This document shows positions 6,529-12,944 of a stretch of 14,369 bases of DNA, piece after piece. A program made the position numbers and the translations under genes. A model generated the notes under the pieces. It made no database searches. It saw nothing but the letters and a program-made list of their open reading frames with translations, and was not told where the DNA came from. The stretch's first letter is position 1. Every line of letters begins with the position of its first letter. Origin of the DNA: RPQK01 sp041946865. GTDB lineage: Bacteria > Acidobacteriota > UBA6911 > RPQK01. The stretch spans positions 1-14,369 of the forward strand of contig JBHGBF010000138.1 in NCBI GenBank assembly GCA_041946865.1, in the 5' to 3' direction.

Positions 6529-7128
6529 ATGTCTACCACCCGTCTGAAAACTCCTCCTCCTGCCAAGGCCTTCATGGCCATCATGACGGCGGCGGACCGG
6601 TATCACGTGCCGGCCGAAGAGGCCTTGGAGCAAGTCTTTGGCCCCCTCGATTCCCACTCGGACCGCTATGAATTCAGCCGGTTCAGCACGTACTACGACG
6701 AAGAAATGGGCGGACGAGTGTGGAAGTACTTCGTGACCTTCAGGCGGCCGATGTCGATAGATTCCCTGGTGGCGGTCAAATTATCCGCCGAGGAGATCCA
6801 GAAGCGTTTTGCGATCGAGGCACAAGGAGGTTTCAGGAGAACGGTCAACCTGGATCCGGGTTACGTGACCGGCTGGAACCTGGTGCTGGCAACGGTCAAG
6901 AATCACGCCCATCGCCTGTATCTTGGCCAGGGTGTTTACGGGGAAGTGACTTTGCTCTTTCGCCGGCATGCTTTCGAGCCTCTTCCCTGGACTTATCGCG
7001 ACTACGCGTCCCAACCAGTCATTGACTTTTTTATGCAGGTCCGATCTGATTATCTGAGGCAACTAGGAAAACTGGAGCGGCAGTCCCAAGACGCGGGTCA
7101 GCCGAAAGGAAGTCATTTTGAGACTTGA
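6529..7128 (+). CDS. DUF4416 family protein
   Basis: This 199-residue protein of unknown function matches the DUF4416 family over its whole length. The signature blocks are visible: FSTYYDEEMGGRVWKYFVTF near residues 50-70, RRTVNLDPGYVTGWNLVLAT near 103-123, KNHAHRLYLGQGVYGEVTL near 124-143, and LPWTYRDYASQ near 152-163. Conserved His, Asp and Glu residues in these blocks could be catalytic or metal ligands, but the reaction is not known. No signal peptide or membrane segment is seen, so it is likely cytoplasmic. ATG 6529 has AAGG eight bases upstream. Its end overlaps the start of the zinc-ribbon gene, so the two are probably translated together. Confidence 0.9.
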   Translation: MSTTRLKTPPPAKAFMAIMTAADRYHVPAEEALEQVFGPLDSHSDRYEFSRFSTYYDEEMGGRVWKYFVTFRRPMSIDSLVAVKLSAEEIQKRFAIEAQGGFRRTVNLDPGYVTGWNLVLATVKNHAHRLYLGQGVYGEVTLLFRRHAFEPLPWTYRDYASQPVIDFFMQVRSDYLRQLGKLERQSQDAGQPKGSHFET

Positions 7129-7348
7129 GTCCTGTCCGAACTGCAACTACATCTCGTTTGGCCGTAGAACGTACTGTCCGGTATGCGGGATGCAGCTGAC
7201 ATACCCGCTCTGGAAGAAGATCGGAGCGTGGGTGCTCCTGATCCTGATCGCCTATGGCTGGGTGCGATGTAATCTGAAGTTCATGGGCGGTTTAGGGAAG
7301 CCGACTGAGGGAAAACCGGTGGTGGAGACATTCCGTTTCACCGCCTGA
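7118..7348 (+). CDS. Small zinc-ribbon membrane protein, TTG start
   Basis: This 76-residue protein has two CxxC knuckles, CPNC (Cys6/Cys9) and CPVC (Cys20/Cys23), which would bind one zinc. They are followed by one membrane segment (about residues 33-47, IGAWVLLILIAYGWV) and a short polar tail. By the positive-inside pattern the zinc ribbon is probably cytoplasmic. The start is TTG at 7118 with AAAGGAAG at 7103-7110; no ATG lies before the first CxxC. The gene overlaps the DUF4416 stop by 11 bases and ends 8 bases before the phosphatase gene. I do not recognise a named family. It could be an adaptor that tethers a partner to the membrane. Confidence 0.75.
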   Translation: MRLESCPNCNYISFGRRTYCPVCGMQLTYPLWKKIGAWVLLILIAYGWVRCNLKFMGGLGKPTEGKPVVETFRFTA

Positions 7349-7356
7349 TTGTCTCG

Positions 7357-8127
7357 ATGCGAGAATACTGCAAAGATCAAGTCCGATACCGTTTCTGCTC
7401 TTCTTCGAAGGTCGGGCTGGTTCGCAAAAACAATGAGGATTCGTTGTTGCTGCTCCCGGAGATTGGCCTTTTCGGGGTCTGCGACGGCCTGGGGGGACAC
7501 GCCGCGGGTGAAGTCGCAAGCTCTCTGGCGGCCGGGGCCTTTGCCCAGGCCATCCGGGAATCCGGGGAGGCGGATGTCTGGCAGATTCTCTTCCAGGCGA
7601 TTCTGAAAGCGAATCTTTCGATCATGGAGGAACAGTCCCGAACTCCGGCGCTCACCGGAATGGGTACCACGCTCAGCGCTATCTGGCTTGGGGTGAAAGT
7701 GTCAAACGAAGCGGCTATCGCCCACATCGGGGACAGCCGCGTCTACCGGTACCGGGATTCTGCGCTGGAGCAGCTGACCGAGGATCATTCGCCGGTCTTC
7801 GAACTGTATAAGAAGGGGATGATCAGTAAGGAAGAGATGCAGAGGCACCCTCACAAGAACCTGATTGACCGGTGCCTCGGCATCTCCTCGGTGGTCGAAC
7901 CGCAAATCTTTTCGCTTCCTCTCCGCCGGGGGGATCGCTTTCTGATATCAACGGATGGATTGACGGATAGTCTAAGCGACGACCAGATTGCGAAAATCCT
8001 CGCTGAACGCTCGCTCGAAAGCGCGCTCGGTGGCCTGTTTGATCAAGCGTACCGAGCGGGCGCTCCCGATAATATTTCAGTAGTGCTGGTTGAGATTACT
8101 GAATCGACCGAACCTACTCCGAACTGA
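7357..8127 (+). CDS. PP2C-family protein serine/threonine phosphatase
   Basis: This 256-residue protein is a complete bacterial PP2C (PPM/Stp type) phosphatase, which removes phosphate from Ser/Thr using two metal ions. Motifs appear in order: RKNNEDS (about 23-29), VCDGLGGHAAGE with the metal Asp43, GMGTTL, IAHIGDSRVYRYRD, LTEDHS, STDGLTD with a second metal Asp, and APDNIS near the end. No membrane segment or signal is seen. The usual partner, a Hanks-type Ser/Thr kinase, is not in this window. The ATG at 7357 has no clear ribosome site, and the gene follows the zinc-ribbon gene by 8 bases, so translation may depend on coupling. Its 3' end overlaps a convergent small gene by 14 bases. Confidence 0.94.
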   Translation: MREYCKDQVRYRFCSSSKVGLVRKNNEDSLLLLPEIGLFGVCDGLGGHAAGEVASSLAAGAFAQAIRESGEADVWQILFQAILKANLSIMEEQSRTPALTGMGTTLSAIWLGVKVSNEAAIAHIGDSRVYRYRDSALEQLTEDHSPVFELYKKGMISKEEMQRHPHKNLIDRCLGISSVVEPQIFSLPLRRGDRFLISTDGLTDSLSDDQIAKILAERSLESALGGLFDQAYRAGAPDNISVVLVEITESTEPTPN

Positions 8128-8245
8128 TGTTACAAGACCTTAGGAAGGCCTTGTCATCGTCGGTCAACTCCCACTGAATGGGGGTCTCCTCCTTCTCAGG
8201 AACACGAGTCCTCTGCGGTCCCTTCTGTTTTTCCTTGTTATCCAT
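8114..8245 (-). CDS. 43-residue small protein
   Basis: This small ORF begins at an ATG with GAGGTG seven bases upstream, a near-perfect ribosome site. It encodes a Lys/Glu-rich N-terminus (MDNKEKQKGPQRTRVPEKEE) followed by the compact C-terminal segment WELTDDDKAFLRSCNISSE. The pattern W-x-LT-x-DD-x-FLR-x-x-x-I looks like a short conserved helix of the kind seen in tiny hypothetical proteins, but I cannot name a family. It overlaps the PP2C gene tail-to-tail by 14 bases. A hairpin (8132-8154, ACAAG-A-CCTT / AAGG-C-CTTGT) lies inside the coding sequence just past the phosphatase stop. A promoter candidate lies at 8331-8356. Real coding is inferred from the ribosome site and composition. Confidence 0.65.
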   Translation of the reverse strand: MDNKEKQKGPQRTRVPEKEETPIQWELTDDDKAFLRSCNISSE

Positions 8246-8330
8246 ACCGCTACACCTCATCCTTACGGCACCGCGCTTCGGGGTCACCGCCGCCCCTCCC
8301 CGAACCGTACCGTATTAAAACGCAAAAAGC

Positions 8331-8356
8331 CTTATACCACAGATTAGGGATGTCAA
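8331..8356 (-). promoter_or_regulatory. Candidate promoter for the 43-residue protein
   Basis: Minus strand reads TTGACA (rc of 8351-8356), a 14-base spacer and TATAAG (rc of 8331-8336) preceded by TGG, so the -10 is of extended type. The spacer is short for joint use with TTGACA. Transcription would begin near 8324, leaving about 80 bases of leader. The site is just past the stop of the aspartokinase-like gene. Confidence 0.4.
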
Positions 8357-8396
8357 GAGGAAAGTTTTGTTACTATTTTTTTGCTGGCTCTCAGCG

Positions 8397-8975
8397 TTAT
8401 TTTTCCGCTTTTCGGGAAGCCTCTGAGCGGTGAAGAGATAGCGGTAGGACGGGCACTATTCCTTTTTGCAGCAGCTCCTGAACCTCCTTCCACAGGTCAT
8501 CCGGCTCGTGGAAAACTTCCTTGGTCGCAAGCGACGCCGACCGGATATCTTTGCTTCGCAACGCGTGGGAAATGACGACCGCGGCGGCCCGTTCGCCGTA
8601 ACGATCCAGGATTTTACGGGCCTGCGGGGTGAACTCCTCCAGCAGGTAGAGCCCTTTCAAAAAATCGGCCAGCTCGTCGAACAGGCCTGACAGGACATTC
8701 CTTGCCTCCCGGAAGATTGCAGGGGTGATGATCTGCTGGGCGAGCTGCACGTGATAGGTCCGTATTCCCTCGGCCAGCGCCGAGCCCAGCACCAGGTCCT
8801 GCTCTGCCGACTTCTCCCCGGCCTCCAGCAGGGTCTTGTAGGTCTGCCCCATGGCCGCCACCCTCACAACCGGCTTCTGAGCGGCTTGGACAACGCGTTG
8901 GGTGGCCGACTCAATGGACTTTTCGTCCCCGATCTCGTTACTCGATAACTCCAGGAATTTCAGTTCGTTGAGCAT
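8397..8975 (-). CDS. Aspartokinase N-terminal-domain-like protein, probably non-catalytic
   Basis: This 192-residue protein aligns in order with the first 190 or so residues of aspartate kinases. ELKFLELSS sits where KFGGTS(S) belongs, PVVRVAAMGQTYKTLLEAGE matches the VVVVSAMG..T..LL..A strand and helix, and YLLEEFTPQARKILDRYGE matches the L.E.T......S.GE segment. QELLQKGIVPVLPLSL matches the EG.VPVVTGFIG strand. It stops exactly there. The GFIG and GRGGSD nucleotide-binding half and the ACT domains are absent, and the lysine-glycine motif is eroded, so kinase activity is unlikely. No remnant of the missing half follows in any frame I checked. Similarity is by eye. It could be a regulatory or structural relic, or a pseudogene with an open frame. 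Confidence 0.62.
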   Translation of the reverse strand: MLNELKFLELSSNEIGDEKSIESATQRVVQAAQKPVVRVAAMGQTYKTLLEAGEKSAEQDLVLGSALAEGIRTYHVQLAQQIITPAIFREARNVLSGLFDELADFLKGLYLLEEFTPQARKILDRYGERAAAVVISHALRSKDIRSASLATKEVFHEPDDLWKEVQELLQKGIVPVLPLSLHRSEASRKAEK

Positions 8976-9094
8976 TTCTTTCAGGCCCCTATTTTTCGCC
9001 CCCTCATGATGCCATATTTTGCGGCTGTAACCAAACTTCGCTCCCTCGGTTTTCGTATATTAAGAGAAGACAGAACGAATGTGCGAGGTGCACC

Positions 9095-9349
9095 ATGGTT
9101 GTCTTAGAACCGGGAGTCCGACGACAGGTATTTGAAGGCATCGTGGAGAGGATTCGCACCATGCCTTCGCCGCTACGCGAAGTCTTTGTGCTTCGACATT
9201 ACGACGGTCGCACCGAATCGCAGATTGCCGAAAAGATGGGGATCAAGAAGACGCAGGTCGACTATCTGCTCCGACAGGCTGAGCAGATGATCTACAACCG
9301 GGTCCATGTCCTCCGCCCGCCGATCGAAGAACCCGACTACGAGCACTGA
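9095..9349 (+). CDS. Stand-alone sigma-70 region 4-like DNA-binding protein
   Basis: This 84-residue protein consists of little more than a sigma factor region 4 helix-turn-helix. MPSPLREVFVLRHYDGRT corresponds to the LP...REVF.LR...G.. segment, SQIAEKMGIKKTQVDYLLRQ to the two helices that contact the -35 element. No region 2 is present, so it cannot be a full sigma factor; it would be a transcription regulator or an RNA polymerase-binding adaptor. The ATG at 9095 has GAGGTG four bases upstream. A TATATT at 9056-9061 may be its -10 box, without a clear -35. It is divergent from the aspartokinase-like gene. ECF sigma fragments or LuxR-type regulators are possible alternatives. Confidence 0.78.
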   Translation: MVVLEPGVRRQVFEGIVERIRTMPSPLREVFVLRHYDGRTESQIAEKMGIKKTQVDYLLRQAEQMIYNRVHVLRPPIEEPDYEH

Positions 9350-9497
9350 GCAAGCCGACCCAGACCTGCGGGGCATATCCCGCTGAATCGGTTTCGAACC
9401 AATACCCGCCCAACCGCCCGGCACTGACAAGTCACAATTTGCGGACTGGCTTGATTCTGGCACGCGTTTCGCTAGAAGATGGCAGCGAGGTGGAATT

Positions 9498-9704
9498 ATG
9501 AGATGCCGACGCAGGAATGGTTGTGGATTTCATGCCCGCAGCACCGAGGAATGGAGATCCCGCTTTTGCAGCACTCCGAATCATCGCCAATGCGCCCGTT
9601 ACAAAAATGCCGCCAGGGGCAAGTGGGTCCCGCGAAATCTCCTTCCCACCGGCGAGTTTGCCGTCTCCTCGGGCTCGGTCGAAGTCCAGTCCAAAAAAGC
9701 CTGA
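9498..9704 (+). CDS. Small four-cysteine protein
   Basis: This 68-residue ORF starts at ATG 9498 with GAGGTG five bases upstream, the best ribosome site among the overlapping frames here. It has cysteines at 3, 9, 24 and 32 with His12 and His29 nearby, and the segment FCSTPNHRQCARYKNAARGK followed by WVPRNLLP. That pattern (FC...H..CARYK.A, then VPRNLLP) resembles short conserved cysteine proteins found in several environmental bacteria, where metal or Fe-S binding is suspected. I cannot name the family. Two other plus-strand frames and one minus-strand frame overlap it, but they lack a ribosome site and conserved-looking motifs. It ends 89 bases before the ferritin start. Confidence 0.65.
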   Translation: MRCRRRNGCGFHARSTEEWRSRFCSTPNHRQCARYKNAARGKWVPRNLLPTGEFAVSSGSVEVQSKKA

Positions 9705-9713
9705 CAACGTGAC

Positions 9714-9768
9714 TATATTTCGGCAATTAAGCGCTTAGCTCGTCTGGATTGGAAGGAAAGGAGCTAAG
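9714..9768 (+). promoter_or_regulatory. Ferritin upstream control region
   Basis: A -10-like TATATT (9714-9719) is followed at 9728-9737 by the perfect palindrome TAAGCGCTTA, in the position of an operator around the start point. Then CTTAGCTC (9734-9741) and GAGCTAAG (9761-9768) form an 8-bp stem whose loop holds purine-rich GGAAGGAAAG. No -35 is clear. The palindrome does not match a Fur or IdeR box, so the regulator is unknown. Confidence 0.45.
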
Positions 9769-9793
9769 ACTGCGAAAGGAATGGACCAAGCTT

Positions 9794-10285
9794 ATGCTAA
9801 GTGAACGAATGATAGCGGCGATCCATGATCAGATCAACGCTGAGCTGTACTCCGCTTACCTGTACCTGAGTATGGCCGGGCACTGCGAGGCGATCAACCT
9901 GCCCGGCTTCGCGAGCTGGATGAAGCACCAGGCCAAGGAGGAACTGACGCACGCGATGAAGCTCTTCGAGTATTTGAATGCCCGGGGTGCCCGGGTGGTC
10001 CTCAAGCCCATCGCTCAGCCTCCGGCGGAATTCGCCTCCCCCCTCGCCATATTCCAGGAAACGCTCAAGCATGAGCAGGAAGTCACCGCCCGCATTAACA
10101 ACCTCTATGCAATGAGCGTGGACGAGAACGACTACGCCACTCAGAACGAGCTCCAGTGGTTCATCAAGGAACAGGTCGAGGAGGAGAAGACTGCGACCCT
10201 GGTGCTCGAGCAGTTGAAAAGAGTCGGTGACCAGGGAACTGCGTTGGTCATCGTCGATCGGTACCTGGCGGAAAGAAACGGGTAG
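9794..10285 (+). CDS. ftnA: Bacterial ferritin (FtnA type)
   Basis: This 163-residue protein stores iron as a ferric mineral inside a 24-subunit shell. Numbered from ATG 9794 (MLSERMIAAIHDQINAEL), the ferroxidase residues align with E. coli FtnA: Glu17, Glu50 and His53 in EELTH, Glu94 in KHEQE, and Glu126, Glu129 and Glu130 in KEQVEEE, with Tyr24 nearby. The four-helix bundle and length fit. It lacks the haem-ligating Met pattern of bacterioferritin as far as I can judge. An in-frame TTG at 9749 would add 15 residues with no family counterpart. The ribosome site AAAGGA is 13 bases before the ATG, so initiation may be weak or controlled by the upstream hairpin. It likely has its own promoter. 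Confidence 0.95.
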   Translation: MLSERMIAAIHDQINAELYSAYLYLSMAGHCEAINLPGFASWMKHQAKEELTHAMKLFEYLNARGARVVLKPIAQPPAEFASPLAIFQETLKHEQEVTARINNLYAMSVDENDYATQNELQWFIKEQVEEEKTATLVLEQLKRVGDQGTALVIVDRYLAERNG

Positions 10286-10337
10286 CAGTCAAGGGATCCG
10301 CCCGGCTGGCCAAACGGTGGAGGGTGGGCCTCCCGAC

Positions 10338-10361
10338 CCGGCGCACAGACGCCTGGTGTTT
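10338..10361 (+). terminator. Possible weak intrinsic terminator after ferritin
   Basis: CC-GGCG (10338-10343) pairs with CGCC-t-GG (10350-10356), followed by TGTTTT. The stem is short. A second hairpin, GGGTGGG/CCCgACCC at 10322-10339, lies directly before it, with no T-run. Confidence 0.3.
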
Positions 10362-10420
10362 TGTGTGGAGGATCAGGCAGGTTGAAGATGCAAATCCTGC
10401 AATGGATTGGCTCTGAAAAA

Positions 10421-10445
10421 CCCGCCTGAAGGCGGAACTACAAAC
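10421..10445. repeat. REP-like palindromic intergenic repeat
   Basis: CCGCC-TGAA-GGCGG (10422-10435), followed by AACTACAAACG, is the kind of short GC palindrome seen many times between genes in some environmental bacteria. Translated, it gives PPEGGTT. A single copy is present here. The rest of 10286-10526 shows nothing I can support as a gene. Confidence 0.45.
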
Positions 10446-10526
10446 GGATGGCGGAACCCTGCTTGTCCGAGGACCTTTTTCAATACCTGTCGGCGCGGCT
10501 TGTGTGCCAGTTCAAAGCCCGGAGCT

Positions 10527-11720
10527 TCAGTCTCTTTCCAGCTCCAACTGAAACAGCGCCAGTGCGTCTTTGCGTTTGGCCAGAGTGTGCACGCGGCCCT
10601 GGAAAATCCGTCCGCTCCCGCCGCCTTTCCCCTGGAGCAGAATCGCCACCTGCCGTCCGAGGGCCTGGACGTCACAGCCCACCCGTTCTCCGGCCACGAC
10701 TACAAAGAATCCGTCACCCTCCGTTCCGGTCGTCAGCAAGGCGGCCTTGCTGTGTGCTTTCTCCTGGAGCTTGTGGGCAACGCTTTGAAGAAAGGCGGGA
10801 TCTCCCGACTTGAAATGGGCTTCCAGCAGGTCTTCCGGCCGATGGGCCAAAGCTTCCGAGGCAGCCTCGGCCAGCTCATCGCGCATTAATCGCTCTCGAT
10901 GCTGCAGCTCCTGAATTTGATCCAGGCGCGATTTCACGGCGCTGACGAAATCGCGTTCGGGAGCTCCGAGAAACGAGCGAAGTTCCAAGTTTCGCGCCTC
11001 GTGTTCGGCCAGTCTCCGGCGGACCCTGCCTCCTGCCACGAAATAGAGCCGGGTGCCGCCCCGCATGGGCTCGGTGTGAAGCAGTTTCAGGGCTTCGATT
11101 TCAGCCGTGGAACGTACGTGCGTTCCACCGCAGGTGTTCAGGTCGATCCCCTCGATCTCCACCAGCCGGATCGGCCCTTCATGGCCGGCGGGAAGCCCCC
11201 TGGTCCGCACTTTTAAGCTCTGAAGACGGTCTGCGGGGACGCGGCTCGTCCGCACTCGCCGAGCGGCTCGGACTTCGGCGGCCACCGCCTCTTCGAGCGT
11301 TTCCAGTTGCACGACCGCAAGCTGCGATACGCCGAGCTCGATGTCGGAGACCTCATTGCCCAGGTGAAAGGCCTCTGTGGACCAGCCGAATCGGTCCTGC
11401 GCGATCGCAGTCAGCAGGTGCTGAGCCGTATGCTGCTGCATATGGTCATACCGGCGCAGCCAATCGACTTTAGCCAAAACCTTGCCGCGCTCGACAGACC
11501 CGTCGAGATAATGACGGATCTGCCCGTTTTCCTGTCTTACGGCATTGACGCGAACTTCGTTGATCCAGCCGCGGTCGCAGGGCTGGCCGCCCCCTTCCGG
11601 GTAAAAAACCGTGTCACGGAGAACCACGAAGTTTTTGTCCTTTTCGATGCCGGTCTCGATGACCTCCGTCTGCAACTCGGTCAGGTAAGCATCCTTCTCG
11701 TAAGCAAATGTTCTCTTCAT
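10527..11720 (-). CDS. Alanyl-tRNA editing protein (AlaX-L type)
   Basis: This 397-residue protein matches the AlaRS-related free-standing editing factors, which remove wrongly attached Ser or Gly from tRNA-Ala. The zinc site is visible as HTAQH (His97, His101) and CGGTH (Cys197, His201). The FYPEGGGQP segment (about 39-47), typical of the AlaX/ThrRS-SAD family, is present, as is the C-terminal DHHA1 domain ending in GKGGGSGRIFQGR. Length is in the range of the long AlaX class. The start is ATG 11720, because a promoter at 11747-11775 puts the transcript start near 11740, after the GTG at 11744 that would extend the frame. It follows cydAB on the same strand, but its own promoter suggests independent expression. 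Confidence 0.93.
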   Translation of the reverse strand: MKRTFAYEKDAYLTELQTEVIETGIEKDKNFVVLRDTVFYPEGGGQPCDRGWINEVRVNAVRQENGQIRHYLDGSVERGKVLAKVDWLRRYDHMQQHTAQHLLTAIAQDRFGWSTEAFHLGNEVSDIELGVSQLAVVQLETLEEAVAAEVRAARRVRTSRVPADRLQSLKVRTRGLPAGHEGPIRLVEIEGIDLNTCGGTHVRSTAEIEALKLLHTEPMRGGTRLYFVAGGRVRRRLAEHEARNLELRSFLGAPERDFVSAVKSRLDQIQELQHRERLMRDELAEAASEALAHRPEDLLEAHFKSGDPAFLQSVAHKLQEKAHSKAALLTTGTEGDGFFVVVAGERVGCDVQALGRQVAILLQGKGGGSGRIFQGRVHTLAKRKDALALFQLELERD

Positions 11721-11746
11721 GCCCGTTTCCCGAGAATAGCTCACTG

Positions 11747-11775
11747 ATTCTAGTGATTCGAGGGGTCTCTGCCAA
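11747..11775 (-). promoter_or_regulatory. Promoter for the AlaX gene
   Basis: Minus strand reads TTGGCA (rc of 11770-11775), a 17-base spacer and TAGAAT (rc of 11747-11752). Both boxes match consensus at five of six positions. The start near 11740 leaves about 20 bases of leader before ATG 11720. The hairpin at 11777-11879 ends one base before the -35. Confidence 0.65.
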
Positions 11776-11776
11776 T

Positions 11777-11879
11777 GGTAATTTTCGAAAGCCTGTATTC
11801 CGTCAGTCTTCGCAGGCGGTGGCTCCAGTCGCGTCCTGCGAAGACTGAGCGGTTACGAAACCCGTTTCCGAAAATCACC
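11777..11879. repeat. Large two-tier inverted repeat between cydB and alaX
   Basis: The inner stem is a perfect 14-bp repeat, TCAGTCTTCGCAGG (11803-11816) and CCTGCGAAGACTGA (11835-11848). The outer stem pairs GGTaATTTTCG (11777-11787) with CGAAAATcACC (11869-11879), with one A.C mismatch. CCG and CGG extend the inner stem. It lies between the cydB stop and the AlaX promoter, so it may end cydAB transcription, or mark an inserted element. No T-run follows on either strand. Confidence 0.75.
11844..11857 (+). repeat. 14-base repeat, copy 1
   Basis: ACTGAGCGGTTACG occurs here on the plus strand and again at 14314-14327 on the minus strand, the two copies flanking cydAB in inverted orientation. 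Copy 1 overlaps the right arm of the inverted repeat at 11777-11879. Confidence 0.6.
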
Positions 11880-11936
11880 GACCGCAACCCGAAACGCGAC
11901 CCTGCACCTCTGCTCATCGCTTCTTCTATGCGACGG

Positions 11937-12944
11937 TCACCGCCTACCCGCCGTTGGGCCGCCGATTTTGCCGAAAACCCGAAAGAGATAGTACATGGAA
12001 GGCACGAGAATAAGCGAACCGCCGGCGAGAGCTGTCAGAAGCAGGCGAAGAACCAACGGCGGCGCAGCTGCCTCGTAAAGCGAGAGGTCCGGTTTGACAA
12101 GGTGAGGATATTGGGAAAAGAACCAGCCCCAGATGATCAAGGACACCTGCGCGCCGGCCAGAAGCCGCGCCCAGCGAAAGAAACGGCGCCAGAGAGTGCC
12201 GATCGCTCCAACCGCCGCCAGAGCGGTTACCGCGAGGAGAAGCCAGGACCAGCCAGCTCGTGAGAGATCGCGCAGGATTTCGGGAGCATCAAAAGCTGCT
12301 ACCGCCAGGACTTCGGCTGCCATCAAACCCAGGAAAAAAGCCGCGACCAGAGCCTTCCTGCGGAAATCCTCCCTGAGATCCGTCTCGGTCGCCTCGACAG
12401 TCAGGTAAACGGCGGCCAGGAAGGCAACCATGGCCAGCGCATAGAACCCCACAGACAATGGGAAAATCCCGAACCACGAGGTCAGAAACACGGAAGGTGA
12501 GTCGATCCGGCCGTCGAGTTTCCCCCAGGCCACCGCCCCTATCACGGTGCCGAGCAAAACCGGAGTTAAGAGACTCGCCGTCGCAAAGACCGTGCCCCAT
12601 CGCTTGCGAAAATCCCGCCGGGTCTCGTATGAACGGAAGGCAAATGCCGAGCCGCGGGCCACGATGCCGAGCAGCATCAGCAGCAGGGGAATGTGAAGAA
12701 ACGTCATGATGCGGGCAAATGCCGGCGGGAAAGCGGTAAACAGGATGACAATGGCGGCGATCAGCCAGACGTGATTGGCCTCCCAGATTGGCCCGATGCT
12801 TTGTTCGATCAGCGCACGCTGCCGCTCAGCCCGCTGGCCGGACGCCAGAAAGTCCCAGACACCTCCGCCGTAGTCCGCCCCGCCAAGCAGAAAGTAAATG
12901 TTCAGAGCCACAGCAATAATGAGAGCGCAGGTCAGCTCAAGCAT
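11937..12944 (-). CDS. cydB: Cytochrome bd ubiquinol oxidase subunit II
   Basis: CydB is the second membrane subunit of cytochrome bd oxidase, a high-affinity terminal oxidase of the respiratory chain. The 335-residue protein has about eight or nine membrane segments. Conserved family features are visible: LLGGADYGGGVWD near the start (about residues 19-31), GPIWEANHVWL (about 51-61), and the PSMYYLFRVF segment near the end. I start it at ATG 12944 (MLELTCALIIAV), which fits the family. A start at 12989 would add 15 residues overlapping cydA more deeply. The ATG overlaps the cydA stop by 8 bases and has GGGAG upstream, so it is translated with cydA. Its partner haems are carried by CydA. Confidence 0.96.
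   Translation of the reverse strand: MLELTCALIIAVALNIYFLLGGADYGGGVWDFLASGQRAERQRALIEQSIGPIWEANHVWLIAAIVILFTAFPPAFARIMTFLHIPLLLMLLGIVARGSAFAFRSYETRRDFRKRWGTVFATASLLTPVLLGTVIGAVAWGKLDGRIDSPSVFLTSWFGIFPLSVGFYALAMVAFLAAVYLTVEATETDLREDFRRKALVAAFFLGLMAAEVLAVAAFDAPEILRDLSRAGWSWLLLAVTALAAVGAIGTLWRRFFRWARLLAGAQVSLIIWGWFFSQYPHLVKPDLSLYEAAAPPLVLRLLLTALAGGSLILVPSMYYLFRVFGKIGGPTAGRR

Noticed and set aside
9432..9738. Competing ORFs over the four-cysteine gene (9479-9712 plus, 9517-9738 plus, 9432-9707 minus)
   Set aside because: None has a ribosome site as good as GAGGTG before 9498, and none has a conserved-looking motif.
11721..11744. GTG start extending AlaX by eight residues
   Set aside because: The GTG is upstream of the predicted transcript start, and the family begins near ATG 11720.
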